Shown in pieces: positions 18,644 to 42,725 of a stretch of DNA of 64,000 nucleotides. The notes beneath the pieces were generated by a model, which was not told the DNA's origin, ran no database searches, and saw nothing but the letters and a program-made list of their open reading frames with translations. This DNA is from Streptomyces sp. NBC_00425. Lineage in GTDB: Bacteria; Actinomycetota; Actinomycetes; Streptomycetales; Streptomycetaceae. How positions within the stretch are numbered: position 1 is the stretch's first letter; each line of letters begins with the position of its first letter. Position numbers and translations under genes: made by a program. The stretch spans positions 62,001 to 126,000 of the forward strand of contig NZ_CP107928.1 in assembly GCF_036030735.1 (NCBI RefSeq), read 5' to 3'.

Positions 18644-21487
18644 TCAGACCGTGCAGCCGCTCGGCCCAGTCGTGACCGTCCGCCTCCGTGTCGTTCTCGG
18701 CTTCGGAGTCGAGGCCGGCGTCGGGGGCGGCGTCGGGGGCGGCGTCGGCCGAGGCCGGAGCCGGAGCCGTGCGGCCGGGGGTGTCGATCCAGTACCGCTT
18801 GTGCTGGAAGGCGTAGGTGGGCAGGGTGATACGCCGGCCGGCGCCCAGGAGGGGGTCCAGTCGGCGGGGGTGGCGGTGGTGGAGACTGCGGCCAGGGCGC
18901 GCAGGGCGGTGCGGGTCTCGTCCTTGTCCTTGTGCAGGACCGCGACCGCGGTGACGCTGCCTGTGGTGCCGGTGTCGGTGTCGGTGTGGGTGTCGAGGGT
19001 GTTCTTGACGAGGGCGGTCAGGACGGGGTCGGGGCCGAGTTCGAGGTAGGCGGTGATCCCGCGCGCGTGCAGGGCCTGGACGCCGTCGTGGAAGCGGACC
19101 GCCGCCCGGATGTGCCCCGCCCAGTACCCCGGGTCGGTCAGCTCGCCTTCGCCGGCTGGGGCGCCGGTGACGTTGGAGATCACCGCGAGCCGCGGCTCAC
19201 GGAACACGATCCCGGCGACGGCCTCCTCGAACCGGGCGACCGCGGTGTCCATGTGCGGGGAATGGAAGGCGTGCGAGACCGCCAGACGCTTGACGCGCAC
19301 CCCCTCCTGCCGGAAACGCTCCGCGAGCTCCCCGGCGGCGTCGGCGTCGCCGGAGACGACGACCGCCGAAGGCCCGTTGACCGCCGCCAGCGCCAGCCGC
19401 CCCCCGAACGACGCCACCACCGGCGCCACGTCTGCCGCGGGCGCGGCGACGGCGATCATCGCGCCGCCCGCCCGGGCGGCCTGCATCAGCCGGCCCCGCA
19501 CCGCCACCAGCCGGCACGCGTCCGCCAGCGAGAACACCCCCGCCGCATACGCCGCCGCAACCTCGCCGACCGAATGCCCGATCACCGCGTCCGGGCGCAC
19601 CCCCCACGACGACACCAGAGCGAACAACGCCGACTCCACCGCGAACAGGGCCGCCTGCGTGAACTGGGTTTCCTCCAGCAACGCCGCCTCGGCGCTGCCC
19701 TCCTCCGCGAACACCAGCGCCTTCAACGACCGGCCCAGCTCCCCATCCAGGTGGGCGCACGCCGCGTCGAAGGCCTGCGCGAACACCGGGAACGCCGCAT
19801 ACAACTCCCGCCCCATCCCGGCACGCTGGCTGCCCTGCCCGGAGAACATCACCGCAAGCCCGCCCGCGCCGGTGGCGCGGCCCCGCACCACATCCGCGCC
19901 GCTCTTGCCGGCCGCCAGCGCGTCCAGGCCCGCCAGGAGCTGTTCACGACCCTCGCCCAGCACCACCGCCCGGTGCTCGAACACCGACCGCGTCACCGCC
20001 AGCGACCACCCCACATCCACCGGATCCGAACCGGCACCTCGCACGAACTCCGCCAGTCGTGCGGCCTGTTCGCGCAGCGCGGCAGGCGTCTTCGCGGACA
20101 GCGTCCACGGCACCACGCCACCACCGACCGCGGGATCCTCAAGCGCGGTCTCGGCCGGCGGCCGCTCGGGTCCGGCGGTGAGGACGAGGTGGCAGTTGGT
20201 GCCGCCCATCCCGAACGAGGACACACCCGCCACCGGGGCCGCGTCGTCGTGCTGCGGCCAGGGCTCCGTCTGGGTCTGCACCCGCAGGTTCAGCTCCTGC
20301 AGGTCGATGCCCGCAGCCGGCGAGCGGAAGTGCAGGCTCGCCGGAATGAGCCGATGCCGCACCGCGAGCGCCGCCTTGATCAGGCCGACGATGCCCGCCG
20401 CGCCCTCCAGATGCCCCACGTTCGTCTTGGCCGACCCCACCCGCAACGGCTCCCCGCGGCCCTCGGCCCGGCCCAGCACCGCGCCCAGCGCCCGCGCCTC
20501 CACCGGATCGCCCGCCCGCGTCCCCGTCCCGTGCAACTCCACATAACCCACCGCCGTAGGCGAGACGCCCGCATCCGCATACGCCAGACGCAGCACCTCC
20601 TCCTGACCCGCCGCGGAAGGAACCGTCAGCCCCGCACCGCCGCCGTCGTTGGTCACCGCGCCGCCCGCGATCACACACACCACGTCGTCGCCGTCCGCCA
20701 CCGCGTCCGAGAGCCGCTTCAGCACCACGAGGCCACCGCCCTCGCCCCGCACATAACCCTCCGCCCGCTCATCGAAGACATAGGCGCGGCCCTGCGGCGA
20801 CATTCCGCCGAACTTGGAGACGGTGACCTGCGACTCCGGGGCGAGGATCAGGTTCACGCCGCCGGCCAGGGCCCACTCCACGTCTCCGCGGGCCAGTGCC
20901 TGGCAGGCCTGGTGGACGGCGACCAGCGCGGACGACTGGCCCGAGTCCACTGTCAGCGAGGGGCCGGTGAGGCCCAGCAGGTAGGAGACGCGGTTGGCGA
21001 TGACGCTGCGGGCCAGGCCGGTGGAGGTGAAGGTGCCGACGGCCTCCACACCGGCCTGGCGTACGAGGGTCGCGTAGTCGTCGGCCATCGCGCCGACGAA
21101 CACGCCGGCGCGGCTGCCCCGCAGACGGTCCGGGACCGTCCCGGCGTTCTCGAGGGCTTCCCAGGCCAGTTCCAGGACGAGGCGCTGCTGGGGGTCCATC
21201 GCGGTGGCCTCCCGCGGCGAGATCCCGAAGAAACGCGCGTCGAACCCGTCGACCCGGTCGAGGAACCCGCCGCGCCGCGCCACGGCGCGGCCCGGCGCGG
21301 AAGGGTCCTCGCTGAAGAACGCGTCGGCGTTCCAGCGGTCGGCGGGGACCTCCCGGACGGCGTCGCGGCCCTCGGCCAGCAGCTCCCAGAACTGCCCCGG
21401 CCCGTGCGCTCCTCCTGGCAGGCGGCAGGAGATGCCGACCACGGCGACGGCGTTTTCCCCGAACGACTGGTGCGACGTGTTCGACAT
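18644..21487 (-). CDS. PKS1 loading region: KSQ-ATmal, frameshifted before its ACP
   Basis: The ATG at 21487 lies 11 nt after the PKS2 stop. The KS has Gln184 in [13 protein letters not shown] where condensing KS domains have Cys. This is the KSQ signature of a malonyl-ACP decarboxylase in loading modules. The AT has [14 protein letters not shown] and [11 protein letters not shown], the malonyl-type motif, so acetate is the predicted starter. The frame stays PKS-like to DWTP at about 18856, then reads nonsense to the stop at 18644. The expected continuation ([19 protein letters not shown], then the ACP) is in the adjacent frame. With one base restored, 6786-21487 encodes a single protein of about 4,900 residues. 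There is no N-terminal docking helix, as expected for a first PKS subunit. Confidence 0.88.
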   Translation of the reverse strand: MSNTSHQSFGENAVAVVGISCRLPGGAHGPGQFWELLAEGRDAVREVPADRWNADAFFSEDPSAPGRAVARRGGFLDRVDGFDARFFGISPREATAMDPQQRLVLELAWEALENAGTVPDRLRGSRAGVFVGAMADDYATLVRQAGVEAVGTFTSTGLARSVIANRVSYLLGLTGPSLTVDSGQSSALVAVHQACQALARGDVEWALAGGVNLILAPESQVTVSKFGGMSPQGRAYVFDERAEGYVRGEGGGLVVLKRLSDAVADGDDVVCVIAGGAVTNDGGGAGLTVPSAAGQEEVLRLAYADAGVSPTAVGYVELHGTGTRAGDPVEARALGAVLGRAEGRGEPLRVGSAKTNVGHLEGAAGIVGLIKAALAVRHRLIPASLHFRSPAAGIDLQELNLRVQTQTEPWPQHDDAAPVAGVSSFGMGGTNCHLVLTAGPERPPAETALEDPAVGGGVVPWTLSAKTPAALREQAARLAEFVRGAGSDPVDVGWSLAVTRSVFEHRAVVLGEGREQLLAGLDALAAGKSGADVVRGRATGAGGLAVMFSGQGSQRAGMGRELYAAFPVFAQAFDAACAHLDGELGRSLKALVFAEEGSAEAALLEETQFTQAALFAVESALFALVSSWGVRPDAVIGHSVGEVAAAYAAGVFSLADACRLVAVRGRLMQAARAGGAMIAVAAPAADVAPVVASFGGRLALAAVNGPSAVVVSGDADAAGELAERFRQEGVRVKRLAVSHAFHSPHMDTAVARFEEAVAGIVFREPRLAVISNVTGAPAGEGELTDPGYWAGHIRAAVRFHDGVQALHARGITAYLELGPDPVLTALVKNTLDTHTDTDTGTTGSVTAVAVLHKDKDETRTALRALAAVSTTATPADWTPSWAPAGVSPCPPTPSSTSGTGSTPPAARLRLRPRPTPPPTPPPTPASTPKPRTTRRRTVTTGPSGCTV
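18851..18855 (-). other. Apparent one-base deletion in a G homopolymer (frameshift in PKS1)
   Basis: The plus strand has five G here. The equivalent AT-end position of PKS3 (around 38231) has six, encoding DLTPLL in frame. Adding one G would join DWTP to LLGAGRR and restore a continuous loading module. It is either an assembly or sequencing error in a homopolymer, or a true inactivating mutation. Confidence 0.8.
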
Positions 21488-21498
21488 GAAAGGCAGCC

Positions 21499-24644
<3,146 letters not shown>

Positions 24645-24648
<4 letters not shown>

Positions 24649-27600
24649 GGGGTCGGTTCCTCTCCGCGGGCCCGGCGCACGCGTGCGGCCAGGCGGGCCG
24701 GGGTGGGGTCCGCGTACAGGTCGGTCATGGCGAGGGGGGTGGCGAGGCTGTCCTCGACGCGTTGGACGAGTTGGGCGCCGAGCAGGGAGTGGCCGCCGTG
24801 GGCGAAGAAGTTGGCGTCGGCGTCGACGTCCGTGCGTTGCAGCAGTTCCCGCCACAGGGCGACGAGTTCGGCGACGAGGGTGTCGCCGCCGTACGGGTCG
24901 GCGCCGGCGGTTTCGGCGCGCCGGGTGCGGTGTTGGCGGGCGAGGCGTTCGAGGGCGAGGTAGTCGGTCTTGTGGCTGACGGTGGAGGGGAAGGAGTCGA
25001 CGACGACGAACTCCTGTGGGACGCAGGAGCCGGGCAGGGTGGCCCGGGCGTGCTCCCAGAGTCGGTCGGCGACGGTGTCGGGGGCGGCGGCGGTCTGCAC
25101 GAAGGCGACCAGGAGGGGTCCGGCGCCGGCTTCGTCGACGACGACGGCGGCGCCCTGGACGTCGGGGTGTTCGAGGAGGACGGCTTCGACCTCGCCGAGT
25201 TCGATGCGGTTGCCGCGCAGTTTCACCTGGCGGTCGATGCGGCCGTGCAGGGCGACGGTGCCGTCGGGCCGCCAGCAGGCGAGGTCGCCGGTGCGGTAGA
25301 ACAGGCCGAGTTTGAGGTGGCTGCCGAAGCGGTCCATGGTCAGTTCGGGCCGGTTGTGGTAGCCGAGGGCGACGCCGCTGCCGGCGATGCAGAGTTCGCC
25401 GCGTACGCCCAGGGGCAGTTCGCGGCCTTCGGTGTCGGTGATGAACAGGTGGGTGTTGGCCATGGGGGCGCCGATGTCGACGGTCGCGGCGCCGGGCGGG
25501 ATGTCGCCGCAGGTCGAGTAGATCGTCGTCTCGGTCGGCCCGTACATGTTGATCAGGCGGCAGCCGGTGGCGGTGATCCTGCGGGCCAGTGCGGGCGGCA
25601 TGGGTTCGCCGCCGGTGATGGCGCGCAGGGGGGCGAGGAGGTCGCCGGCTTCGTCGGCGATGAGGTTCCAGGTGGTGGGGGTGGCCTGGATGATGCCGAC
25701 GCGGTGGCGTCGCAGGACGTCGAGCAGGACGCGGCCGTCTCGGCGGGCGGCGTCGGGCGCCACGGCGACGCGGGCGCCCGCGATGAGCGGCACGAACAGT
25801 TCCAGGGCGGAGATGTCGAAGGTGAAGGTGGTCAGCCAGAGCATGACGTCGTCGGCGGTGGGGGCGATCTCCCGCTCGAAGTGGGCGATGGCGTTGGCCA
25901 GTCCGCGGTGGGTGAGGATGGTGCCCTTGGGCTTGCCGGTCGATCCGGAGGTGTAGATCAGGTAGGCGGTGTCGCCGGGGGCGGGGGCGGTGGCGAGGTC
26001 GTCGTCGCGGGGAATCGAGCTGTCGTGGGGTCCGGCGAGGGCCGCCATGGGGTGGACGCGGACGCTGTCGTCGGCGGCGTGGGCGGTGTCGAAGTCGGGG
26101 GCGGCGAGGACGGTGCGGGTGCCGGAGTCCTGGAGGAGGTAGGCGGTGCGCTGGGCGGGGTGGTCGGGGTCGAGCGGCAGGTAGGCGGCGCCGGCGAGCC
26201 AGGTGCCCAGGACGGCCGCGGCCAGTTCGGGGCTGCGGCGTCCGCCGAGGGCCACGATGTCGCCGGGCCGGGTGCCGGCCGTTCGCAGCACGTCGCGGTC
26301 GGCGAGGGCGGTGTGCCACAACTGGCTGTAGGTGACGGTGCGTTCGCCGTCCTCGAAGGCGACGGCGTGCGGGGTGCGGCGGGCGGCTTCGGCGATTGCC
26401 TCGACGACGGTGGCGGGCACGACCTCGGTGGAGGTGTCGTTGGCGGCGTCGATGACGGCGTGGTCGCGTGCGCCGAAGAGGGACAGTTCCCCCATGGGCC
26501 GGTCGGGGTTGTCGCCGACGGCGACGAGGAGGGCGTCGAAGCGCTCCAGGAGGAGTTCGGTGTCGGTGCGGCTGAGGATCTCGGTGTAGTGGACGCCGCG
26601 GATGGTGAGCTGTTCGGGTGAGGAGAGGAAGAAGAACTCCAGGTCGAACTTGCTGTACCCGTTCTCGACGAGGAGGCGGCGGGCGGTGGCGCCGTCGAGT
26701 TCGAAGGTCGTCGGCCCCACGTTCGGGACGTAGTTGAACAGGTGCCGGAAGAGGGTGTTGCGCCAGGTGCTGCCGGTGTGCTGGATTTCGGGGAGGAGGA
26801 CGTCCACGGGTACGTCGGCGTGGCTGATGGCGCCGAAGAACGCTTCGCGGGCCTGGCCGGCGAGGTCCCGGAACCCGGCGTCGAGGTCGACGCGGGCCCG
26901 CAGCGGGAGGGTGTTGACGTGGTAGCCGACGGCGTCGGCGGCGGTGGCGGGGCGCACGTTGGCGGGTGATCCGACGACGAGGTCGGGGCCGGCGCCGTGG
27001 CGGGCGAGCAGCAGGTAGTAGGCGGCCAGCAGGATGACCGCCTCCGGGGCGCGCAGTTCTTTCTGGAGGCGGCCCACCGCGTCCCGGGCGGCGTCGGAGA
27101 GCGTGTGCAGGACGCAGCCGCCGGTGAGGGTCGGGTCGGGGCGGTCGTCCGTGCCGCAGTTCAGGCCGAGCGCGGTGGGGTCGAAGTCGCGCAGGTGGTG
27201 GCGCCAGTAGGCGAGGCTCTGCGGGGTGCAGGGCGAGGAGTTGAGGGCGGGCCGGGGCTGCCCCAGGTCGTCGGGTACGGCGAGGCCGGCGGCGACGGCC
27301 TCGTAGACGCGGGTGAACTCGCTCAGGAGGATCTCGGCGGACACGGTGTCGAAGACGATGTGGTGGACGACGAGGCAGAAGACGTCGCCGTCGGGGCCCT
27401 GGAAGTGGCCGGCCCGCACCAGGGGCCGGCCGTCGAAGGCGAAGGGGCGGGCGACGAGCTGGGCGACGGCGGCTTCGGCGCCGCCGTCACCGGTGGGCCG
27501 GGTGTCGACGGGGACGGCGAACCGGCCGGCGGCGACGGTCTGCTTGACCAGGGCGCCGTCGGCGTCGTGGAACACGGTGCGCAGGCTCTCGTGCCGGGCG

Positions 27601-27794
27601 AGCAGGGCGTCGAGGGTCTGCTGGAGTTCCCACTCCCCCAGTGGCTCGTCGGTGGAGAACACCACGGACAGGTTGTTGACGGCTCCGGACGGGACGAGCT
27701 TCTCCAGCAGCCACAGCGCCTGCTCCTTGCGGGTGGCCGCGGTCAGGGCGGCACGGGCCGGGCCGTTCGCTTGCGTACGCGTGGTGGTGGTCAT
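24645..27794 (-). CDS. NRPS module C-A-PCP, A domain code suggests glycine
   Basis: 1,049 residues. C domain (about 20-430): [11 protein letters not shown] holds the HHxxxD motif (His144, His145, Asp149) and is intact. A domain (about 450-960): [48 protein letters not shown] and the Lys in SHKTDYL. Aligned by eye to the GrsA positions, the binding-pocket code reads D-I-L-Q-I-G-M-I-Y-K. This is close to the glycine code D-I-L-Q-L-G-L-I-W-K as I remember it. [18 protein letters not shown], Ser1003. There is no epimerisation, thioesterase or obvious docking domain. An N-terminal C domain means it accepts an acyl chain from another carrier. The gene starts 70 nt after the thioesterase-like gene and overlaps PKS2 by 4 nt. 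Confidence 0.92.
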
Positions 27795-27864
27795 GTCCGG
27801 ATTCCTTCTGTGACCTGGAACAGGGAGGGGGCGCGGGTGGCCGTTGCGGGCGCTGCGGCGGGGG

Positions 27865-28692
27865 TCAGGCGGCGAGGAGCCGGGAGACCGTCCGGGCGAT
27901 CTCGGGCGTCGAGAGGATCTCCACGTGCGGCACCGTGAAGAAGATCTCCTCGGCCACGAGGTCGTCGCCGTGGTCGGGGTTGAGCATGCGGAAGCCGTTG
28001 AGGCCGCTGGTGGGTGTGGCGGAGGTGATGGCGGTGCACTTCTTCCAGACGGCGGTCGGGTCGATCTGCTCGGCGGTGGACAGGTAGCTGAGGAAGCCGC
28101 CGGCCGTCTCGACCATCTCGGCGCGGCGCCGCTCGTCCAGGCCGAGCTTGGCGCAGGCCTTCTGGGCGATGCCGTGGTAGAGGAGCAGCAGCCGGCGGGC
28201 CAGGTCGGTGAGGCTGGTGCACTCCTCCTGGGCGCGCTGGGCGGCGTCCTGGACGGGGCCGACCTCGGCCGCGCCGAGGGTCGACTCCATCTGGCCGACG
28301 GCCTTGTGGAACTGCCAGTACATGGGTGCGGCGGCGGCCCGCTCCGGGTCGAAGAGGACGGTTTGCGGGAAGTGGCCCTGGAGCCGCTCGATCTCCTCGG
28401 CCAGGGCGGCGGCGTAGGTGCCGCCCGCGCAGAACGCGAGGATCGCCCTGACGTGTTTGCCGCTGGTGGCGACCTCGTCGACCCACTGCTTGATGTAGGC
28501 GTCGGCGGGCAGGTCGGGGCGGGAGGCGACGGCCTGCGGCAGCGTCTCCCACACGGTGTGGCCCGGCTCGAGCAGCGGCACGAAGTCGCTGAAGCGGGCC
28601 TCGCCGCGGCCGGTGGCGTCGAAGTCGACGGCGAGGACGACCTCGTCGGCGGCGCCGCTGCTGAGCTGCTTCCATGTGGTGAGCGTGTTCAT
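27865..28692 (-). CDS. Thioesterase-like alpha/beta hydrolase with Cys nucleophile
   Basis: 275 residues. The nucleophile elbow reads ILAFCAGGTYAAAL with Cys88 where thioesterases usually have Ser (GxSxGG). Asp115 (VLFDPE) follows at the usual distance, and His256 (VPHVEILSTPEI) completes a probable Cys-Asp-His triad. The fold order resembles PKS/NRPS thioesterases. Cys-type thioesterase domains are known in a few assembly lines, where they favour acyl transfer or strained-ring closure over hydrolysis. It lies between PKS3 and the NRPS in the same operon (90 and 70 nt gaps). The start at 28692 has a weak GGAAG ribosome site. It is a candidate release or cyclisation enzyme for a cluster that lacks integrated thioesterase domains within this window. 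Confidence 0.75.
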   Translation of the reverse strand: MNTLTTWKQLSSGAADEVVLAVDFDATGRGEARFSDFVPLLEPGHTVWETLPQAVASRPDLPADAYIKQWVDEVATSGKHVRAILAFCAGGTYAAALAEEIERLQGHFPQTVLFDPERAAAAPMYWQFHKAVGQMESTLGAAEVGPVQDAAQRAQEECTSLTDLARRLLLLYHGIAQKACAKLGLDERRRAEMVETAGGFLSYLSTAEQIDPTAVWKKCTAITSATPTSGLNGFRMLNPDHGDDLVAEEIFFTVPHVEILSTPEIARTVSRLLAA

Positions 28693-28716
28693 GGGATCTT
28701 CCGTTCTGTCGGTGTG

Positions 28717-28752
28717 TTCGGTTCCTGCCGGTGTCTTCGGTTCCTGCCGGTG
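28717..28752. repeat. 17-bp direct duplication in the PKS3-thioesterase gap
   Basis: TTCGGTTCCTGCCGGTG occurs at 28717-28733 and 28736-28752 with a 2-nt spacer. The 90-nt gap otherwise shows only the ribosome site for the thioesterase-like gene. Function unknown. Confidence 0.6.
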
Positions 28753-28782
28753 CCGGAGGGGTCGGGGTGGGGCGGCCCGCGG

Positions 28783-40941
<12,159 letters not shown>

Positions 40942-41052
40942 GCAGAGCCATCCCCCTCGGACTACCCAGGCCAGGTGCGGCGGGCGGCGGCCCGACCTCC
41001 ATGCGCCCACCCGTTCGGTCCGCAACACTTCATGCCGGGGCTTGGCCTGCTC

Positions 41053-41110
41053 TTAATGCGACCTAAAGCCGGACTCCTTTTAGCAGGAGTTAAGGCGTGA
41101 CTCTTACGCT
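41053..41110. promoter_or_regulatory. Divergent promoter region with 11-bp-spaced SARP-like repeats
   Basis: The 228-bp gap between PKS3 (minus) and P450-1 (plus) contains TTAA at 41053 and TAAAG at 41064, then TTTAG at 41079 and TTAAG at 41090. Each pair is spaced 11 bp, and the two pairs form a dyad. TACGCT (41105-41110), a TANNNT -10 candidate, starts 10 nt after the last repeat. The same geometry (two repeats 11 bp apart, 10-nt gap, TANNNT) occurs upstream of P450-2. SARP regulators bind such repeats. The match is by eye. Confidence 0.5.
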
Positions 41111-41169
41111 CCCGGCGCGTATTCCGCCGCACCGTGCGAATGCATAACCTCGAGCGAGAGGTCGACGAC

Positions 41170-42378
41170 ATGCCCGATGCCGATACCTCCGAAACGCCTT
41201 CTTTTCCTTTTCCTCGCACCTGCCCGTTCAGCCCTCCGGCCGAATACGCGCGACTGCGGCCCGCCGAGCCGGTGTCCGAAGTGGTTCTGCAGAACGGCAG
41301 GACGGCCTGGCTGGCGACGCGTCATGAGGACGTGCGGGCCCTGCTGAGCCACCCGGCGACGTCCTCGAACCGTGCGCACCCGTCCTTTCCCGCGACGGTC
41401 GCCGACATCGGCGTCTTCGCGCAGAAGGGTTTTCTGCTCTCGATGGACGCCCCGGATCACGCGCTGCACCGCCGCATGGTCACCAGCGAGTTCACGGCGA
41501 ACCGGATCCGCAGGCTCCGTCCCCGTATCCAGGAGATCGTCGACGAGTGCGTGACCGGCATCCTGGAGCGCGGCGCCGGCCGGCCCGTCGACCTGGTCCA
41601 GGAGCTGTCGCTGCCGGTGCCCTCGCTCGCCATCTGCGAACTGCTGGGCGTGCCCTACGACACCCGGAGCGTCTTCCAGAAGTACACCGAGGTCCTGCTC
41701 GACCGGGCCAGCACCCCGGCCGACCGGCAGCACGCGTTCGGCGCCCTGCGGGAGTTCCTCGGCGAGCTCGTCGTCAGCAAGGAGACCGAACCGGACGACG
41801 CGCTCGTCAGCCGGCTCGTCGTGAAGTACCGGGAGGCGGGCGTCTACGACCGCGAGCTGATCACGGGGTTCGCGGTGCTGCTGCTCGTCGCCGGTCACGA
41901 GACCACCGCGAACATGATCTCGCTGGGCGTGGCGGCGCTGTTGCGCGAGCCGGCGAAGCTCGCCCGGATCACCGAGGACCCGTCGCTGACCCCGGGCGCC
42001 GTCGAGGAGATCCTGCGCTACTTCAGCATCGTCGACTACCCGACCGCCCGGGTGGCCCTGGAGGACATCGAGGTCGGCGGTGTCACGGTCCGCGCCGGCG
42101 AGGGCTTCATCGCCTCCGCCGCCGCCGCCAACCACGACGGGCAGGTCTTCCCCGATCCCGGCGAGCTGGACATCGGGCGGAACACGTCGGGTCATGTCGC
42201 CTTCGGTTTCGGCGTCCATGCGTGCCTCGGCCAGAATCTGGCGCGCGCGGAACTCGAAATCGTCTACGACACGCTTTTCCGGCGCATACCGAAACTGCGT
42301 CTGGTGTCGCCTCCTGAAGAAATTCCCTTCAAGGATGCGACGGTATTCGGAATTCATCGTCTGGAGGTGACGTGGTGA
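41170..42378 (+). CDS. Cytochrome P450 (P450-1)
   Basis: 402 residues from the ATG at 41170, chosen because GAGAGG lies 8 nt upstream; an in-frame earlier GTG at 41134 has no such site. I-helix oxygen motif AGHETTAN, ExxR helix EEILRYF, and haem loop FGFGVHACLGQNLAR with Cys352. Length and motifs fit the soluble class I P450s (CYP105/107-like) that tailor macrolides in streptomycetes. The stop overlaps the ferredoxin start by 4 nt, so its electron donor is probably encoded next door. It lies between the divergent PKS3 and PKS4 genes and is likely a hydroxylase or epoxidase acting on the polyketide. Substrate not predictable. Confidence 0.95.
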   Translation: MPDADTSETPSFPFPRTCPFSPPAEYARLRPAEPVSEVVLQNGRTAWLATRHEDVRALLSHPATSSNRAHPSFPATVADIGVFAQKGFLLSMDAPDHALHRRMVTSEFTANRIRRLRPRIQEIVDECVTGILERGAGRPVDLVQELSLPVPSLAICELLGVPYDTRSVFQKYTEVLLDRASTPADRQHAFGALREFLGELVVSKETEPDDALVSRLVVKYREAGVYDRELITGFAVLLLVAGHETTANMISLGVAALLREPAKLARITEDPSLTPGAVEEILRYFSIVDYPTARVALEDIEVGGVTVRAGEGFIASAAAANHDGQVFPDPGELDIGRNTSGHVAFGFGVHACLGQNLARAELEIVYDTLFRRIPKLRLVSPPEEIPFKDATVFGIHRLEVTW

Positions 42379-42581
42379 GCCGTCTGCTGATCACGGTCAA
42401 CGAAGAAGAGTGCTGTTCCTCGGGCATCTGCGCCATGACCGCCCCGGACGTCTTCGACCAGCGCGACGAGGACGGCGTCGTCGTCCTCCTCGACGCGGAA
42501 CCGGAGCCCGGCCTGCACGCCGAGGCCCGTAAGGCGGCCCGCAGCTGCCCCTCGCTCGCCATCGAGGTGCAGGAGGCCTGA
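42375..42581 (+). CDS. 3Fe-4S ferredoxin, P450 partner
   Basis: 68 residues. Cys13, Cys19 and Cys58 (ECCSSGICAMTAPDVF, SCPSLAI) form the C-x5-C...CP pattern of streptomycete 3Fe-4S ferredoxins; the fourth ligand position is Ser16. The GTG at 42375 is preferred over the GTG at 42372 because it lies 7 nt after GGAGG (42363-42367). It overlaps the P450-1 stop as GTGA. It should shuttle electrons from a ferredoxin reductase encoded elsewhere. Confidence 0.93.
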   Translation: MSRLLITVNEEECCSSGICAMTAPDVFDQRDEDGVVVLLDAEPEPGLHAEARKAARSCPSLAIEVQEA

Positions 42582-42627
42582 CGGCCCCTGACCGGCACCG
42601 GTCCCCCGCATCCCCTTGTCCCGCATC

Positions 42628-42655
42628 CGCATCCCGTGACCCGCATCCCGTGACC
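42628..42655. repeat. Tandem 14-bp repeat in the ferredoxin-PKS4 gap
   Basis: CGCATCCCGTGACC occurs twice in tandem (42628-42641, 42642-42655), flanked by degenerate CCGCATC and CCGCGTCC words. The 144-bp gap 42582-42725 holds no gene; PKS4 is probably co-transcribed with the ferredoxin. Confidence 0.6.
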
Positions 42656-42725
42656 CGCGTCCACGCGTCCCGCACCGCCGCCCGCCCCGATCGTCACCCA
42701 GGCCGCCTCGAAAGGGTCCCTCCCC

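Noticed and set aside
18644..18850. Pro/Arg-rich C-terminal tail of the loading-module frame
   Set aside because: Out-of-frame reading after the G-run deletion. The neighbouring frame encodes the expected AT end and ACP, so this tail is not a real domain.
41134..41169. Upstream GTG start for P450-1 giving 12 extra residues
   Set aside because: No ribosome site precedes it, whereas the ATG at 41170 has GAGAGG at ideal spacing and gives a standard length.
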